Assembly: GCF_945859705.1 (NCBI RefSeq)
Contig: NC_079136.1
Coordinates: forward strand, 45,167,661-45,231,660
Reading direction: 5' to 3'
From: Episyrphus balteatus
Taxonomy: Eukaryota > Arthropoda > Insecta > Diptera > Syrphidae
DNA: 64,000 nucleotides
Made by a program: the position numbers and the translations under genes. The notes under the pieces are model-generated. The model made no database searches and was not told the DNA's origin. It saw only the letters and a program-made list of their open reading frames with translations. The stretch's first letter is position 1. Each line of letters opens with the position of its first letter. Below, in pieces: positions 22,792 to 35,200 of the stretch.

Positions 22792-24299
22792 AGGAAATTA
22801 ATTTTCGCAAAAAGTTGTTAGTTATGGAATTTAAGTAGGCAACAAAGTGTTTTTGGAAGATATTTGCAAGTTTGTTTTTTAGGTCAAATTGTTGTAAGAA
22901 ATTTGTAAGGTTATGGTTTACCACAGCAAAACCTATTTGTCAATAGGTTCAATTAAGGAGAGCTCAACTGCGTTGTTCAGGAAATGATGGAGTGTTCTTT
23001 TTTTTTTTAAATATCCAAAAATTATTTATTTGGAATATTTTTTTTTTATTTTAACATTTCTTTGAGTTTTCTTTAACGTTTCTTTATAAAAATTTTCGTT
23101 GAAATCTGTGAAGTCATTTACGAGAAAGTTCGGTGTTTTTGAACTTCAGTAACTATTTTTATAATGATGTAATGATTTCATTAGGTTACCAATAAAACGT
23201 AAAAATAAATAACTAATTTTCATGAAAAAACAAAATAATTAACTATTTTTTTCTCACAATATTTTGTCAATGGTTTTACATGACATTCTATTATACATTT
23301 TATACCACGTGAAAGCTTATTATTTCAGCTAAAAATATTTTCCACAAATATGTCTTTGAAACATATACATAATCATTTTTATCAAAAAACTAAACCGACT
23401 TCTATGGATAAAACTGGGTTTTATGGTTTTTCTAATTGAATACCTCCTCCTTTTTGGAAGTCGGTAAAAAAGAGTTGAAATTTTTGAATGCAATCAGTTT
23501 TCATAAATAATCATTTTTAACAAAAAAACAAAACCGACTATTCCATGGATCAAAACTGGGCTTTATGGTTTTAAATTAGTTCTTATGGCTTAAAGTGAAC
23601 GAAATTGAAATTTTTTTTGATTTACCGTCGCGTTTCGAAGTTATTCAACTTTAAAATATAAAAAGTAATTTTTTCTCATTTTTTTCCGATTTTTTGACGA
23701 AATTATTAGGTTTTTCAAAAAATTTGGCAAAATTTTCGAATATTTGTATTCTATACCTCTTGTGTTTTGGTTTCACAGATCCTTTTATATAACTCTCAAA
23801 CCCCTAATACTATCATATTAGATATCTTCAATTAATTTTCAACTAAAAATTTTTCCGTCCGTTTTTTTTTTTTAATTTTATAAATGCAATTTTGTAGAGC
23901 GTTCAATTTTATACAAGAAAATGATTAAATCTAGCCTTTTTGATGAACCATTAAAAAGATAAAAAATTCTAAACACAAATACACAATCTTTCCCATACAA
24001 ATCGTATGGGAAATAGAAATTTTTACAGTATTTTTTTTCGTCATTTCCAACAATATTTTCAACAATGCTTTGAACAAAAAAAAAATTTTCTTAGCCATAA
24101 ACTAACCAAAAAACTTAAAGGAATGCAAAAATTTTTTGCGATTTGCCATGAAACCCAAACGAACATAAGATTTTTTTTCATAGAGAATATTCACCAAACA
24201 TGTTGAATTGATTTTAGGATTTCTTGGAGAAGAAAAGCGATATCGAAATGATTTAAAGAAGAAACTTAGTTCTTTAAGAAACCGCTACAAATGTAATTA
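22792..24299. other. AT-rich DNA with a local direct repeat
   Basis: AAACCGACTTCTATGGATAA at about 23392 recurs as AAACCGACTATTCCATGGAT at about 23530, so a unit of about 139 bp is repeated once (23372-23432 and 23511-23572). No gene recognised. Confidence 0.5.
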
Positions 24300-24490
24300 T
24301 AAAAAATTATCACGCAAGATGACATAACCTCAAAAACTGTTAAAAAAAAGGCTATTTTTGATTTTCTAACGGTAGTATCTTAAAAACTTGATGTGATGGA
24401 ATTTTTTTGACTTCAGATTCGAGTTCAACATATGAAAAACCATTAGAAAAGTATACCCTGACTTCTATAAAAAAAAATTTTTGATTAGTG
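24300..24490 (-). repeat. Family C fragment
   Basis: TTCTAACGGTAGTATCTTAA, GACTTCAGATTCGAGTTCA and AGAAAAGTATA match family C in reverse complement. Sits directly left of the minisatellite. Confidence 0.6.
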
Positions 24491-24668
24491 AAATCGAATT
24501 GAGCAGAAAAAATGAACGGACTTAGATTCGAATATCTGAAGATCTAAAAATGCCACTAATTTGATTAAAATGCCGTTAAAAAGAAGCATATTTCTTCTAA
24601 AAATAAAGCCATTATTTGAGTTTCTACCATTATTATTAACAGAGTTATTAACAAAAGGGAGACGGACA

Positions 24669-24888
24669 GAATCCCGAAATCCAAAATCCAGAAAGACCAA
24701 AATCCAGAAAACCCTAAATCCCGAAAACCCCAAATCCCGAAAACCCAAAATCCCGAAAACCCAAAATCCCGAAATCCCAAAATCCCGAAAACCCAAAATC
24801 CCGAAAACCCAGAATCCCGAAAACCCCAAATCCCGAAAACCCCAAATCCCGAAAACCCAAAATCCAGAAAGGCCAAAATCCCGAAAAA
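24669..24888 (+). repeat. Minisatellite, 15-16-bp unit AATCCCGAAAACCCA
   Basis: About 14 head-to-tail units of AATCCCGAAAACCCA with small changes (CCCCAAATCCCGAAAA, AATCCAGAAA). Because the unit is near 15 bp, it keeps open frames on both strands that encode low-complexity repeats. These are not genes. Confidence 0.95.
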
Positions 24889-25184
24889 AAAACAGAAAAA
24901 ATAAAAAACTCTTTAAAACTGTGTTTTACTGAAATTTTAACTGAAACATAAAATTAAAACCAATTAAAAACAATTTAAACATACAATTATTACAAGTTAA
25001 ATATTAAAACTAATAATTCTTTTGATTTTAGTTCAACGATTTTCCAACTTAACTCAATCATTACAAAGCATTGCTGAAAGCACAATAAGAACTTGAAATC
25101 ATGTAAAAAGAGATATTAACGGAATCATAAACTTATATTGTTTTTTACGTATTAACACCTTAATTTTACACTTAGGATTGTTTT

Positions 25185-25327
25185 CGAAACCGAAATCCCG
25201 AAAAATTATATAAAATGAAAAATTTGCTCAAATTTTCGGGATTTTGGGTTTTCGGGATTTTGGGTTTTCGGGATTTGGGGTTTTCGGGATTTTGGGTTTT
25301 CGGGATTTCGGTTTTCGGGATTTTGTC
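25185..25327 (-). repeat. Inverted minisatellite, same unit as 24669-24888
   Basis: Array of TTTTCGGGATTTTGGG, the reverse complement of the first array's unit, separated from it by about 300 bp. The main block is 25226-25327, with an isolated CCGAAATCCCG at 25191-25201. Confidence 0.93.
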
Positions 25328-25767
25328 ACCAATCCTTAACAAAAACGTGTGAAAAAGTACGTAAAAGTACGTTTTTTCATAACTTATTAAGCTCATAAAA
25401 AACGAATAGCTCGATAGAAAATTTTAAAAAAGCTTTTTTCTTACTATTTAGACCCCAATGAACATTTCTACATTAAAACATATGGAGTGCAAGACACTTC
25501 GAGTAGTGTCGCGTTCAAACGACCCGTGATAACTCTTTTGGTTCTAATTTCTTATGACAATAAAAAGCAATTATTTGCAGAGAAGCTTCAGAAAAAGTGA
25601 AGGTTAAAAAGTTAAGTATTTTAAGGAATTTATTGTAAATTTGTGGAGACGAGTAAGAGCATTGTTCGAAACAATTATAAAATCAGTTAAATGTTGATAA
25701 AAATATTTAGTCTGTGGGGCATAAAATTCATAATGGACTAAAATAATTTATAATAATTGAAAACTTT
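25328..25767. other. Intron start of the SAM-domain gene (minus strand) and AT-rich DNA
   Basis: On the minus strand this lies downstream of the donor at 25768-25773, so it should be intron. Nothing else recognised. Confidence 0.5.
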
Positions 25768-25773
25768 ACTTAC
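25768..25773 (-). other. Splice donor GTAAGT of the SAM-domain exon
   Basis: The minus strand reads ACACCG|GTAAGTAAAG. The consensus GTAAGT follows codon 125 exactly (phase 0), and beyond it the open frame continues only 11 codons of uncharacteristic sequence before a stop. Confidence 0.85.
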
Positions 25774-26148
25774 CGGTGTCGAATATGGATGCGCTGTCAA
25801 TCGTATACCATCGGCTTCTAAATGCCTTTTCATCACAGATTCAAGTTCCTTCGGTGTAGTCGGTGTATCACATTCTGATGCTAATATTTCATTGCTATTA
25901 CTTAAAGCCTTTGGATCATTTATCATCACATAAACAATTGCTGCTCCTTTTTCTCGAAGATTACGAACACTCTTCAACAATTTACCACGATGTTGTCCAT
26001 TTTCGACTCCAATTGCATCCAAATCAATTTCACCAATTTGTTTGCATATTTCCAATTCATCATAACCATTTTCCATAAAACTTTCGGCATATTGACCCAA
26101 ACCGAGGGCTCGAAGCCATTCACAAACAATATTACTACGATATGCCAT
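25774..26148 (-). CDS. SAM-domain protein, SAMD5-like, first coding exon
   Basis: The exon encodes 125 residues in frame from the first ATG (26148-26146) to the donor after codon 125. Residues ~6-66 form a sterile alpha motif domain: NIVCEWLRALGLGQYAESF, then NGYDELEICKQIGEIDLDAIGV, ending with HRGKLLKSVRNLREKG. Vertebrate SAMD5 has the same start (NIV-EWLKAL near the N-terminus), the NGYDDLE-CKQIG-DLDAIGV core and, further on, a KLVRDGIHL-PPYS block comparable to HLEADGIRLTAHPYS here (residues 110-123). SAM domains mediate protein-protein binding; the partner is unknown. The start at 26148 is chosen because the upstream frame has only a GTG before a stop, and because SAMD5 proteins begin at this point. 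The remaining exons are not in the window to the extent I can see. Family match is from memory, not from a search. Confidence 0.88.
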
Positions 26149-27944
26149 TATTACGTCGTCGTCGCCAATAGATTCTAATTGGTAGTATTGTTGTGTCCTT
26201 AACACTGTTAGTGTTGTTATGATGTAAAAGCTTCTTCATAGCATGATGCTGTAATGTGTGTGTGTGTTTGTGTTAATTACGTGGTAAATATCTAAACATA
26301 AGGGATAAGTATAAGCATGTTGTATTAAAAGAAAATCATCATAAGGTGAATTTCACCAATATTTTAGTTTTTTTGAACTTCGATACCTAAAACTTTTCGG
26401 CTATTTCTTTTAGAGAACAAGAAAAAGATCATAATCGATAGACATTTTGAAGCTATTTCAAGCTCAAAAACTTTGCTAAAGTAAAGGAGAATTTCTACGA
26501 GTAAAAGTAAGTATCATTGACTTTAAGCTTGAACTCCGAAAATGTGGTCCTAGAACTCGAAACTTCGAATATAAAGAAATCCCACCGAGTTAAGGAAAAG
26601 AATAATTTGAAAAAACTGGTCAAATTCACCCACGAAATTTCTACAAAAGACCAAAAAAGCCAAAAAACGTTAAGCTCTGTGATGACGTAAAGTGCCATTA
26701 GTCTCATAATTTATGTCCCAATCATTAACAGGATAATTATGCGGCTTTTAAGTGGCCTTTGTGCTACATGTTGCTTGTGCATTTAAATACAGTAGGTACC
26801 TTACCCACCGCCACCGCATATCGTCAGCATCTTCTCTCTCTTGTCGAAAAAGACCAAGACAACAGACGACGACAGATTTTGGCCATTGATTTACTTAACC
26901 CCAAGGAAATATGGCTAACCAAAAGCAATCTGTATAGCAAAGCAACAGCAGAGCAATACGCGCCGCGTTAAAGTCGCCCAAAGACAAAGTGGTTTATGCC
27001 AACGACGACGACTGTGTCACTAAATCAAATTTATATCCTTTTTGTATACGAATATGAATAACCCATGAGGCGACCACACGACTTGTAATAAAATCATCCC
27101 TTGGCTATGTTGTATAGGGTCATACATCAAGAGGATATTTATATACGAGATGAAATGGGGGGTAGTGGATATTCAGATAATGGGGCTTGAGCTTTGTGTA
27201 GAGTTCTATTTCTATCTATTGCCTTTGCCACACGACCGACCATAGAGTTTTCTTGGTCTCAGGCTATGAAAAGAAGAGAAGATAAATATCTTTGAATATC
27301 AAAAAGGACAAAGTCATTTTTTTTTTTTTTTTTTGTTCTTGTTTTTTTTTTATAACCATAGCAATCGAAATTGGCTTGATGATGGCGTCGAGAAGGGAAT
27401 GGGAATATACTATATAGTTTATCTTTGTTGTGTACGTGAATTGCAATCACCTTTTGGGTTTGAAAGTTAAACGGAGACTGGCTACGCTGCAATTCACAAA
27501 GACTTAGGGCCATAAGGATGATAGTGATTTATGAAGACGATTAACCATGGGAAGTGTGGTGCACAGGATACAATAAATATACACACTAGGTTAATGCTCT
27601 TTGGGAGAAACAGAAGAAAAGTTTGTTCTAAGCTAAAATAGGTGACTATGACTACTTTGTGATTTCAAACAAAGAGAGAAGATTTTACTGTCAGTTCTGG
27701 TCAGTTTAACAAATATTCGATTTTTCATTTATTATGTTTCACACATAGTACTGACTGACACGCTCACTAACATGTTCATTTAAAAAAAAAAACCGTAGCC
27801 CATTAACAAATCTTCCTTTTATTGTTCTCATTTTTTGGAAGAAGTTACTCTTATTTGTAAAAAAAATATCCAATTTAATTAAAATAGAATACAAAAGTAA
27901 CAAAAAAAAAAAAAAACACTAGCCTGATAAATTAAAGGTAGGTA
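26149..27944. other. 5' flank of the SAM-domain exon, no further gene recognised
   Basis: On the minus strand a possible acceptor ATTACAG (AG at 26249-26250) lies about 100 bp upstream of the ATG after a CA-repeat. It has no good pyrimidine tract, so the exon boundary is uncertain. The rest has short open frames without known domains and a T-run at about 27318-27334. Confidence 0.4.
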
Positions 27945-28949
27945 CAAAAATTTTTTTTTGATGATTTTCGAAAGGTTATTCCTTAGTTAAAAATGGCCGT
28001 GTAATAATGAAACGAAAATCATATAAAAGCTACATAATTTTTACTTGCGATATAGGTACTATATATGAGATAACATTTTTGCATGACATTACGCTGACAG
28101 AGAATGCCAAAAAAGTGGGTCCCGGATGTCCGTCTGTCTGTATAAGGAACTAGAGCCTAAATGGATGGACCGATTGACTCCAAACTTGCTATGTAGCAGT
28201 TTTTGGAGACTCTCCAGAGGGGTTTTTGGAATTAATTTTTTTGGACCAAAAATAACGGTACCTGTCATACAAAAATTTCGGAAAAGTTTAATTTCACGAA
28301 AACGGCTTCAACGATTTTGTTAAAAAAAATCAAATGTTAGTTTTTTAGACAAGGTCTATCTTTTGAAGAAAAAAGATTTGTTTGAAAATCATTATTAACG
28401 GTACCTGCCATAGGACCTTTTTTTCAAATCGGATTTTCTGCAAAACTGCTTATTGTATTTCAACGATTTTTTTTTATACAAAAGCATTTATATACTTTAA
28501 ATGTATGTAGACCAAAAGTAAAATTTTGAAAAAAAATAATTTTTAAAAATACTTTGAATTTTTTTTTTTAAATCAAATTTTCGAAAACAGGACATTGAAT
28601 TTTTTTGAAATTTTGTTTTTAGATTTTGATTAGTGATTTCTACAAAATGGCATACCAATTTTATTTTAAAACTTTTTTTTTTAATTATTTATAAAAAATT
28701 AGTTTTTTTAAAAACGGCTCTAACGATTTTGATTTTTTTTTTTTTTTTCTAAAAATGCACCTTAATATATCAATTAAAACTGCGTACTATAAAAAGTCTT
28801 AAAAAATTAAGCAACTTGAACTCTAAGAGCAAGTACGTTTATTAATCTGTTTTGTAACGTCACAATCTCTCAAAATATGGTGTAACGGATGAGAAGTTAA
28901 AAATTCTGTTCAGTCTGCTTCTAGTACAGGTAAAATAGTACATACAATC

Positions 28950-29800
28950 AAGAAATTAAAAAAAAAATTGTTCCACTCATGAAACTTGGCAAAAAGTTTG
29001 CTTTTGGGATAAGAACCAAGTACAAAAAAAAGTCTATAAAAAAAAGTTGGGTGGAAGGGTGTTTTTTCGTGGACAAGCGGGAGGGGGTGAAGGTCAAAAA
29101 CATACTGAAAAAAATTGTTTGTCGAATATCATCATATGACACATGTTTTTAAGGTATTTTTTGATGCTGAATCCAATGACATAAAATATAACCGAAACCC
29201 ATGTGAAAAACACGCTACACTAATAAAATTCGGGATGAATGTTTAAGATAAAGCAGGGACAAAGGATTCATTAAGTTCTTAAAATTATTTTTGGTGAAAG
29301 GGTGTTTTTTTTTAAAGGTTAAGTTGAGTGTGAGGAAGGTATCATAACAGCTGACTTAAATTTTATTAATTTTTAAAACTTGGTGTAAATGTTTTGGTTG
29401 GTATAAGAATTAAGAATCTATAAAGTGTACAAAATTATCTTGAGTGAAAGGGTGTTTTTTTTTTTTTAAGAAATGATAAAATTCGGAATTAGTACCACAA
29501 AAACTAGGAAAAAATTATTACACCAATGAAAATTGGTAAAAATGTTTCTATTATAACAGAAACCAAGAACCCAAACAGTCTATACAAATATTTTAGGTTA
29601 AAGGATGTTTTTTTTTTTTTTTGGGAAATAGGAAAAAATCCGCGATAAGTCCGATAAAATCAATGGTATAAATGGTACCCTTACGAAATTCATTAAATAT
29701 GTTCTCTTTCCCATGGAAATTAGGAATAATGTAGGTACCTAAGTGTATAAATTTTTTTTATGTGAAAGGGTGTTTTTTTTTAGAAGTAAAGAAAATATTT
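28950..29800 (+). repeat. Diverged tandem repeat, unit about 150-160 bp
   Basis: The landmark GTGAAAGGGTGTTTTTTT recurs at about 29050 (GGAAGGGTGTTTTTT), 29294, 29443, 29600 (AAAGGATGTTTTTTT) and 29763. Each is preceded by a run like AAGAACC-AAGT--CTATAAA. Spacings are 149-164 bp except the first. Units are well diverged. Confidence 0.65.
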
Positions 29801-30485
29801 GTATATTTGAAAAAGTGTGTATTACTAGAGTAATATTAGTGGTAGGTACCCTATTGAAATTTAGCAATTATGTTACTTTTAATTTGTTTATACGTCTGCA
29901 GTAACGGGTGTGAAATTGTATAAAAAACTTATTTAAAGAATATAATCAACAAAACATTTCAAATATTTTCAGAAATATGCTTAGGTACAATTAATATTGT
30001 ATTGGGGTCAAAATCTGGGCAAACATCAGAATAATTAATTAAGCAAATTTTTTTTATTTTTTTACTATTTTTTGAAATTTGTGAATTGATCTACACACAA
30101 AAATTAAAAAATTTTAATATGAAATTATTAAAGCAAGAAGAGTAATTTCTAAAACATTCACTTTCAATTTTTTTCTTAATAGTAGGTAGTTAACTTGTGT
30201 GGAATTACCCTTTGTTAGAAATTTTTTCTTACATTTTAGATCAATTTATAAAAGCCTTGGTGGCTAAGTCTCTTATGTTTTTTTTTTTTTAGAAAATTTA
30301 TCACTAATTTATAGCTATGGGTGATAAGAATATGATAATGCTTGATTTTTTAAGCTTATACAATAATGCTGACGAGTTCACGTGTCTATGTTTGCGTGCA
30401 GCGAAACTTTTCGACGTAAGTCGACTCGTGAGAACGTAAGCCTCAGGTGACTAAAGTGATATTCCCATAGAAGAATCCTAGTCGA

Positions 30486-30543
30486 CTTAAGCCGAAGACA
30501 AATACTGTGCGACTTAAATTGACTCGTGAAAAGTCGGCTTAAG
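30486..30543. repeat. GC-richer hairpin island inside element F
   Basis: CTTAAGCCGA (30486-30495) is complementary to TCGGCTTAAG (30534-30543). The surrounding 30360-30560 is GC-richer than the rest and repeats GTCGACTCGTGAG-like words. Confidence 0.5.
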
Positions 30544-32145
30544 ATCCCGCTATAGGACGACCTACTCTCATCGTTATTTCATTTTAAAATTTATATTTTC
30601 TTAAAAGGTAGGTACTTAAAAGTTCTAAAGAAACAGATTGCACATGGGTTGCCTAGCGACATCCTCTCAAGCATAGAGTTGTCATACTTTAAAGTTCATT
30701 TTTCATAAGTTTAAAAGGTGTTAAAATATTGTCAGAGAAAAATAAATTTAAAAACTTGAATACTAAGGATTTTTTTTTAATGAATAAACAGAGGCGAATT
30801 AAGAAAAAGGTCGAAAAGCTATTTTCCAAACAAATTGTGACAGAAACAAGATTGATATTGTAATCGATAGATTTGTTAATTATTATGAAAGTCACAGATG
30901 CAAACAAAATTTGTTAAAAATCTGTAACTCAATATTATGGATGTTTAAAAGTCAAAACCGTGAAGTTAGTTATCTGCCAAATTTTTGATATAATTTAGTG
31001 TTGGCTTCTACATTTCAATACACTGTTCAACAAAAAAAAATTGAGAACCTAAATAAAATAAATTGTACGACTTGGGTCGCACGTACTTGCTTTTATGGTA
31101 AAAGTTACTCTAAAATGTTAAAGCTTTTCATTGAACAAAATAAGGGAAATTTTAAAATTTTATATTTGCACGGAATTTCATAAGTGGTGAAAAAAAAAAA
31201 TTAAATCTGTTTTTAATAAATAATTAAATACCGCTGTAAATGATCTTTTACAAAAAACTTAGTGTGCCATTTTATTTCTTGTATAAAAAGGAATTTTTAG
31301 AAAAAAAAAATTAAAAAATCGTAAGAGCCGTTTTTTAAAAAAAATAATTTTTTATATATAAAAATTTTCTAACTTTTTTCGAAAAATTGATTTTTCAAAA
31401 AAAAATATTTGAAATATTTTTTAAAAATTCAAAAAGATATTTTTAGAAAAAAATTTAGATTTTTTAAATAATTATCGTTGAAACGTTTCTGTATAAAAAT
31501 TTTGGTCGAAATATATTTTGTCGTTTACGAGAAATTCATAAATAAAAAAAACCGTTCTATGGCAGGTACCGTTAATAATAAGCTTTTATGTGTTTCACTA
31601 CACATAAAAATTTTAATCAAAATCGTTAAAGCCGTTTTTGAAGAAAATTAACTTTTCTATTTCCTTTATATCACAGGTACCGTCAGTTTTGGTCCTAAAA
31701 AAAAAATTTCAATTTGTCCTCTAGGGAATCACCCAAAACTGTTAACTACCAAGTTTGAAGAAAATAGCTCCAGTAGTTTAGGCTGTAGCTCGAGGTTCCT
31801 ACAGACATACAGACAGAATTGCCGGACCCACTTTTTTGGCATTCTCCATCATTGTAATGTCATGTAAAATTGTTATCTCGACTTCGATTTTTTTTACGAA
31901 TCCTAAACTTGCCCTATAGAACCTATATCGGAAGTAAAAAAGGCCTTATACGTTTTGTAGGCTGTATATAATAAATAGTATACGCCGTTATTAATAAATT
32001 TCTTAGGGTACCTCACCAATTTTTTTTTTTTCATTTTAGCATGTTTTTTTTTTTTGTAGACACTTTAATTTAATTGCTGAATTCTAAATGCTAAATTCAT
32101 TTAATTTACATTTCCAAAAACAAAACACTTTCCCGTAAAATAATT

Positions 32146-32583
32146 ATAGTCCAGTAATTTTAGGTTTTATCTGCGGAAAAATTCCTACTGGGCTCGATTT
32201 TGGTATAGACCTTCGTTACGGCGTTGTTATGAAGATGTGAAAAATCGACATTGATATCGCTTCCGCGTTAGAATTTATAGAGGTCAAAAGGTCACGAAAA
32301 TGAGTTTTTCGCATATATCTCGTGACCTGTTGCTCGGAAGTCAATAGGGGTCAATGGGAAATCTGTTTGTCATAAAATTATCTACAAATATTGCCTTATG
32401 GATTTTTCTGTAAATCCAACCGATTTCGGACTATATTATAACGTAGTTATTCAAACTACAGAAATTTGTTCAAAGTTTCGATATGACTCTTACAAGTAGT
32501 CTAAGATTGATTTGGGGTGTTTTGACCCTTAAATGTTTTTACAGATTGGCGTAAGAAATGCCTAAAATTACTGGGCTATTATA
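32146..32583. mobile_element. Dispersed TIR element, family B, copy 2
   Basis: The left end ATAGTCCAGTAATTTTAGG is complementary, with one mismatch, to CCTAAAATTACTGGGCTAT at the right. Both ends lead into a cytosine/guanine-containing subterminal block (ATCTGCGG; CAGATTGGCG). The middle shares AGAGGTCAAAAGGTCACGAA with copy 1 at 2035-2402. No coding capacity. Confidence 0.8.
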
Positions 32584-35200
32584 TATGTTGCATAGATTCT
32601 TCGTTTTCTGTCGCAATTTTTACCAATTTTCATTGGGGTATCTTTAAAAGTTTTAAGTACTAATTCTATCTTTCATTTCTTAGTACGTAACTATATCCTG
32701 GAAATAGGAACTCCCACTCCCACTAACTGCCTTGTTGTATTTCTAAAATAAAAGATACCGGTTGACTTGACATTTAATTGTCATTTTCAGCCCCAGCTTA
32801 AATAAAACTCGATGGTATATTTTTAAATAAATACCTTTTTACTAAAGGCTTATTATTTCCATACAACAATACTCTTTTCAATTATATTGAAAACGCACCA
32901 CATCCAAAAGACAAGGCTGATGATAACCATGACAGCTTACCACAACATGCGAATTATAATAAAAGTCTGTGCTCAATCATAAAAGCTATTATCGTAACAT
33001 CGTCTTATCAGCACATTCCATCATAATATCCTTCTGATGCGTGTGCACCATCAGTTCGAGTCCCCCTCGTCTCTATAAGCAAAAAACCTGCCAACATTTA
33101 AATTAACTTTATCTCCTCTACCTGCGACCTGCGGTAGTGCCTACCTACGATATACATCAGTCAAAATCAATTAATGTTCACTGGAACGAGCTTCAGATTG
33201 CTCCGTTCATTCATAGAGAACCAAGCAAGAGAGTTCGTTATTTTTTTTTGTGTGTTCATTATTCACTGTCACAACAACGTCTAGACTTCCAGTGCCCCAA
33301 TATGATTTCAATTATATCATCCCTTCAACTTCGGCCTACCTACGCCGATTCTCACAGCAACATCAACCCCTGATGTGTCACGCAACGCGCATCCAAGCAT
33401 AAACGCGGGCAAGGTGCGTGCAAATGCAGCACACACAGCGAGAAGCAGCACGAACAGCGAAGAGACCCAACACATATCCATCAGAGATTGCAAATATTGC
33501 AAAGCAAAAGCATCCTAAAAAGTGAATGAACGAAAGTATACGTTACGTCTCTTACGTTTCTACGTCTCTACGATATGATGACGAGGACGAAATGACGACT
33601 GACGAACGACCGACGACGCAACGCACACACAACATGCAATCTGAACTCTGCATCAAGTCTCAAGCGGTAAAGAGTCGGTCGGGTCGTGGGGGCCAAGGTT
33701 GCCACCACTTACTTCTCGAGGAATAAAGAAGCCCCAGCAAATTGTTTGTAATCCTTCTTTTTCTGTCTGCCACTGCCAGGGCTGTGACGAGAAGAGACGC
33801 TACGACAAACGACAGACGACACAGAAGGAAGGCTTGACAATGGCAATTGTGTGCTTCCTTCCCTTACATGCGATTGTAATCAACCCTTGATGGTCAAGTT
33901 GGCGAAGGATTTGGCCGGAGGACCTGCGAGGGAAATTTCTGCTGATCCATTCAACCACGAGAAGACACGGCCAGCTAGCAGCAGCAGCAGCAGCGTGGCG
34001 GTGTGGTGATAACGGCGAAGTGGCAGTGGCAGCAGCAGAAATCCGATACGGTGCGACGGTTGATACTCAGCAGACACGGTAGAGGGCGTTGTTGTTGTTG
34101 TTCTTGGTTGCACTCTTGCTGCACTACTTTCTTACCAAGGCGAGTGCGGTGGTTAGGGCAGGTGGGGAATGATGAAAATGGAAATAGAGACAATTGCAAG
34201 CCATGTAACCTGAGGCTTGCGGATTAATACCATGTTTCATTAAAGAGTGCTATCGTTGCACCAGAGAGTGAGAGAGGAGAGAGAATGGAGTGTAGGGGAG
34301 GGTGAAGTAGGTGGCTTGTGAAAGGATTACCCAAGAGATGTTTACAAAACATTGCACAAACATAAATAAGCCAAGTGCATGCGAGTATGTTCCACGGTTC
34401 AGTTGATTATTGGAAACAGCAGGCGGAACAAATGAATTGGTTTCTGGTCGGTGGATGGGTGGGTGGGGTCGGGGTGCCATATAATAGGGTGGTTCAATAG
34501 AACGGGTTGCTTCAACTTACTATACTTCACTGTTTTACTGTTGTACTTCTGTTGTGTATGTGTAATCCTTCCTGACCGACCGGAAATTAAAAATTGAACC
34601 ATATAGTTGTGCTAGTCCTGGATGATGCCCGTAAAGCCATTAGTTAGTAGATATAGTTGGTAGCAGTACCGAGAGAGAGAGAACTGAGCTAATCTAGAGT
34701 GCATCAGGATAGATTCGAGTATAGTAAAAGAAGCACATAAATATAGATTCAACTCTTTTCAGGAATCAGGATCTCATATATAGGATGTGCACAATTTTCT
34801 TTGCTAGGATTTTATTATACGAGAGTAGGTTTCTTGCTTGCATATACTACAACGAACCGAACGCAGAGAGGATGTAATTGCTTTTTTACAAGAGGGATGT
34901 GGATTTGTATATGTTTTGGCAAAAGGAAATTGGCAAAGTTACGCAATAATTGAGTGAGGAAGTGCAAAACTTTTGTTTTTTTCTATTTTTTGTTTTATTT
35001 TTATATAGTATCGCATAATTTTAATTAAAAACAAAATTAAAAATAGAAGAAACACAAAAAAAACATGGGTTTTATTTGGGGTGAGAGCGGATGGGATTAA
35101 TGTTTAATAGCTTTGTTCTGGTTTGATCACATTTGGATATTCATGTGGTGAACTTTTGTTTCTATATGAATAGTTGAAACATTTTTTGAACAAAAGAGAA
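32584..35200. other. Single-copy island with a GC-richer core (33.1-34.7 kb)
   Basis: The core 33100-34650 is distinctly GC-richer than the window average and has short CAG/GTT trinucleotide runs (33980-33996, 34087-34099). Several overlapping short open frames on both strands have no recognisable domain. On the minus strand, AA|GTAAGT at 33712-33707 is a good donor-like site. This could be a promoter or 5' untranslated exon of the SAM-domain gene, which reads leftwards, but nothing here proves it. Confidence 0.4.

Larger units (their letters stand above)
27945..32015. mobile_element. Foldback-like element, family F, 4 kb
   Basis: The ends are inverted relative to each other. ATTACGCTGACAGAGAATGC, CCAAAAAAGTGGGTCC, the TCCGTCTGTCTGTA block and AACGGTACCTG (28085-28270) are mirrored at about 31560-31870 (GGTACCGTTA, AGACATACAGACAGAATTGC, GGACCCACTTTTTTGGCATT). 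The outer part GATATAGGTACTATAT near 28054 faces CCTATATCGG near 31930. Between the ends are diverged tandem repeats (28950-29800) and AT-rich DNA. No transposase or integrase was seen. Exact ends are not fixed. Confidence 0.65.

Noticed and set aside
24669..24888. CRISPR array
   Set aside because: Units are contiguous without unique spacers, in a eukaryotic context.
24485..24932. Open frames on both strands with KSRKPKIPKTQNPE-like or GFRDFGFSGF-like repeats
   Set aside because: They are translations of a 15-16-bp minisatellite; several frames on both strands stay open, which a gene would not show.
24669..25327. Internal telomere-like repeat
   Set aside because: The 15-16-bp unit does not contain the insect TTAGG repeat in tandem.
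32917..32923. Third CTGATGA as a hammerhead core
   Set aside because: No GAAA element with flanking stems follows at a suitable distance.
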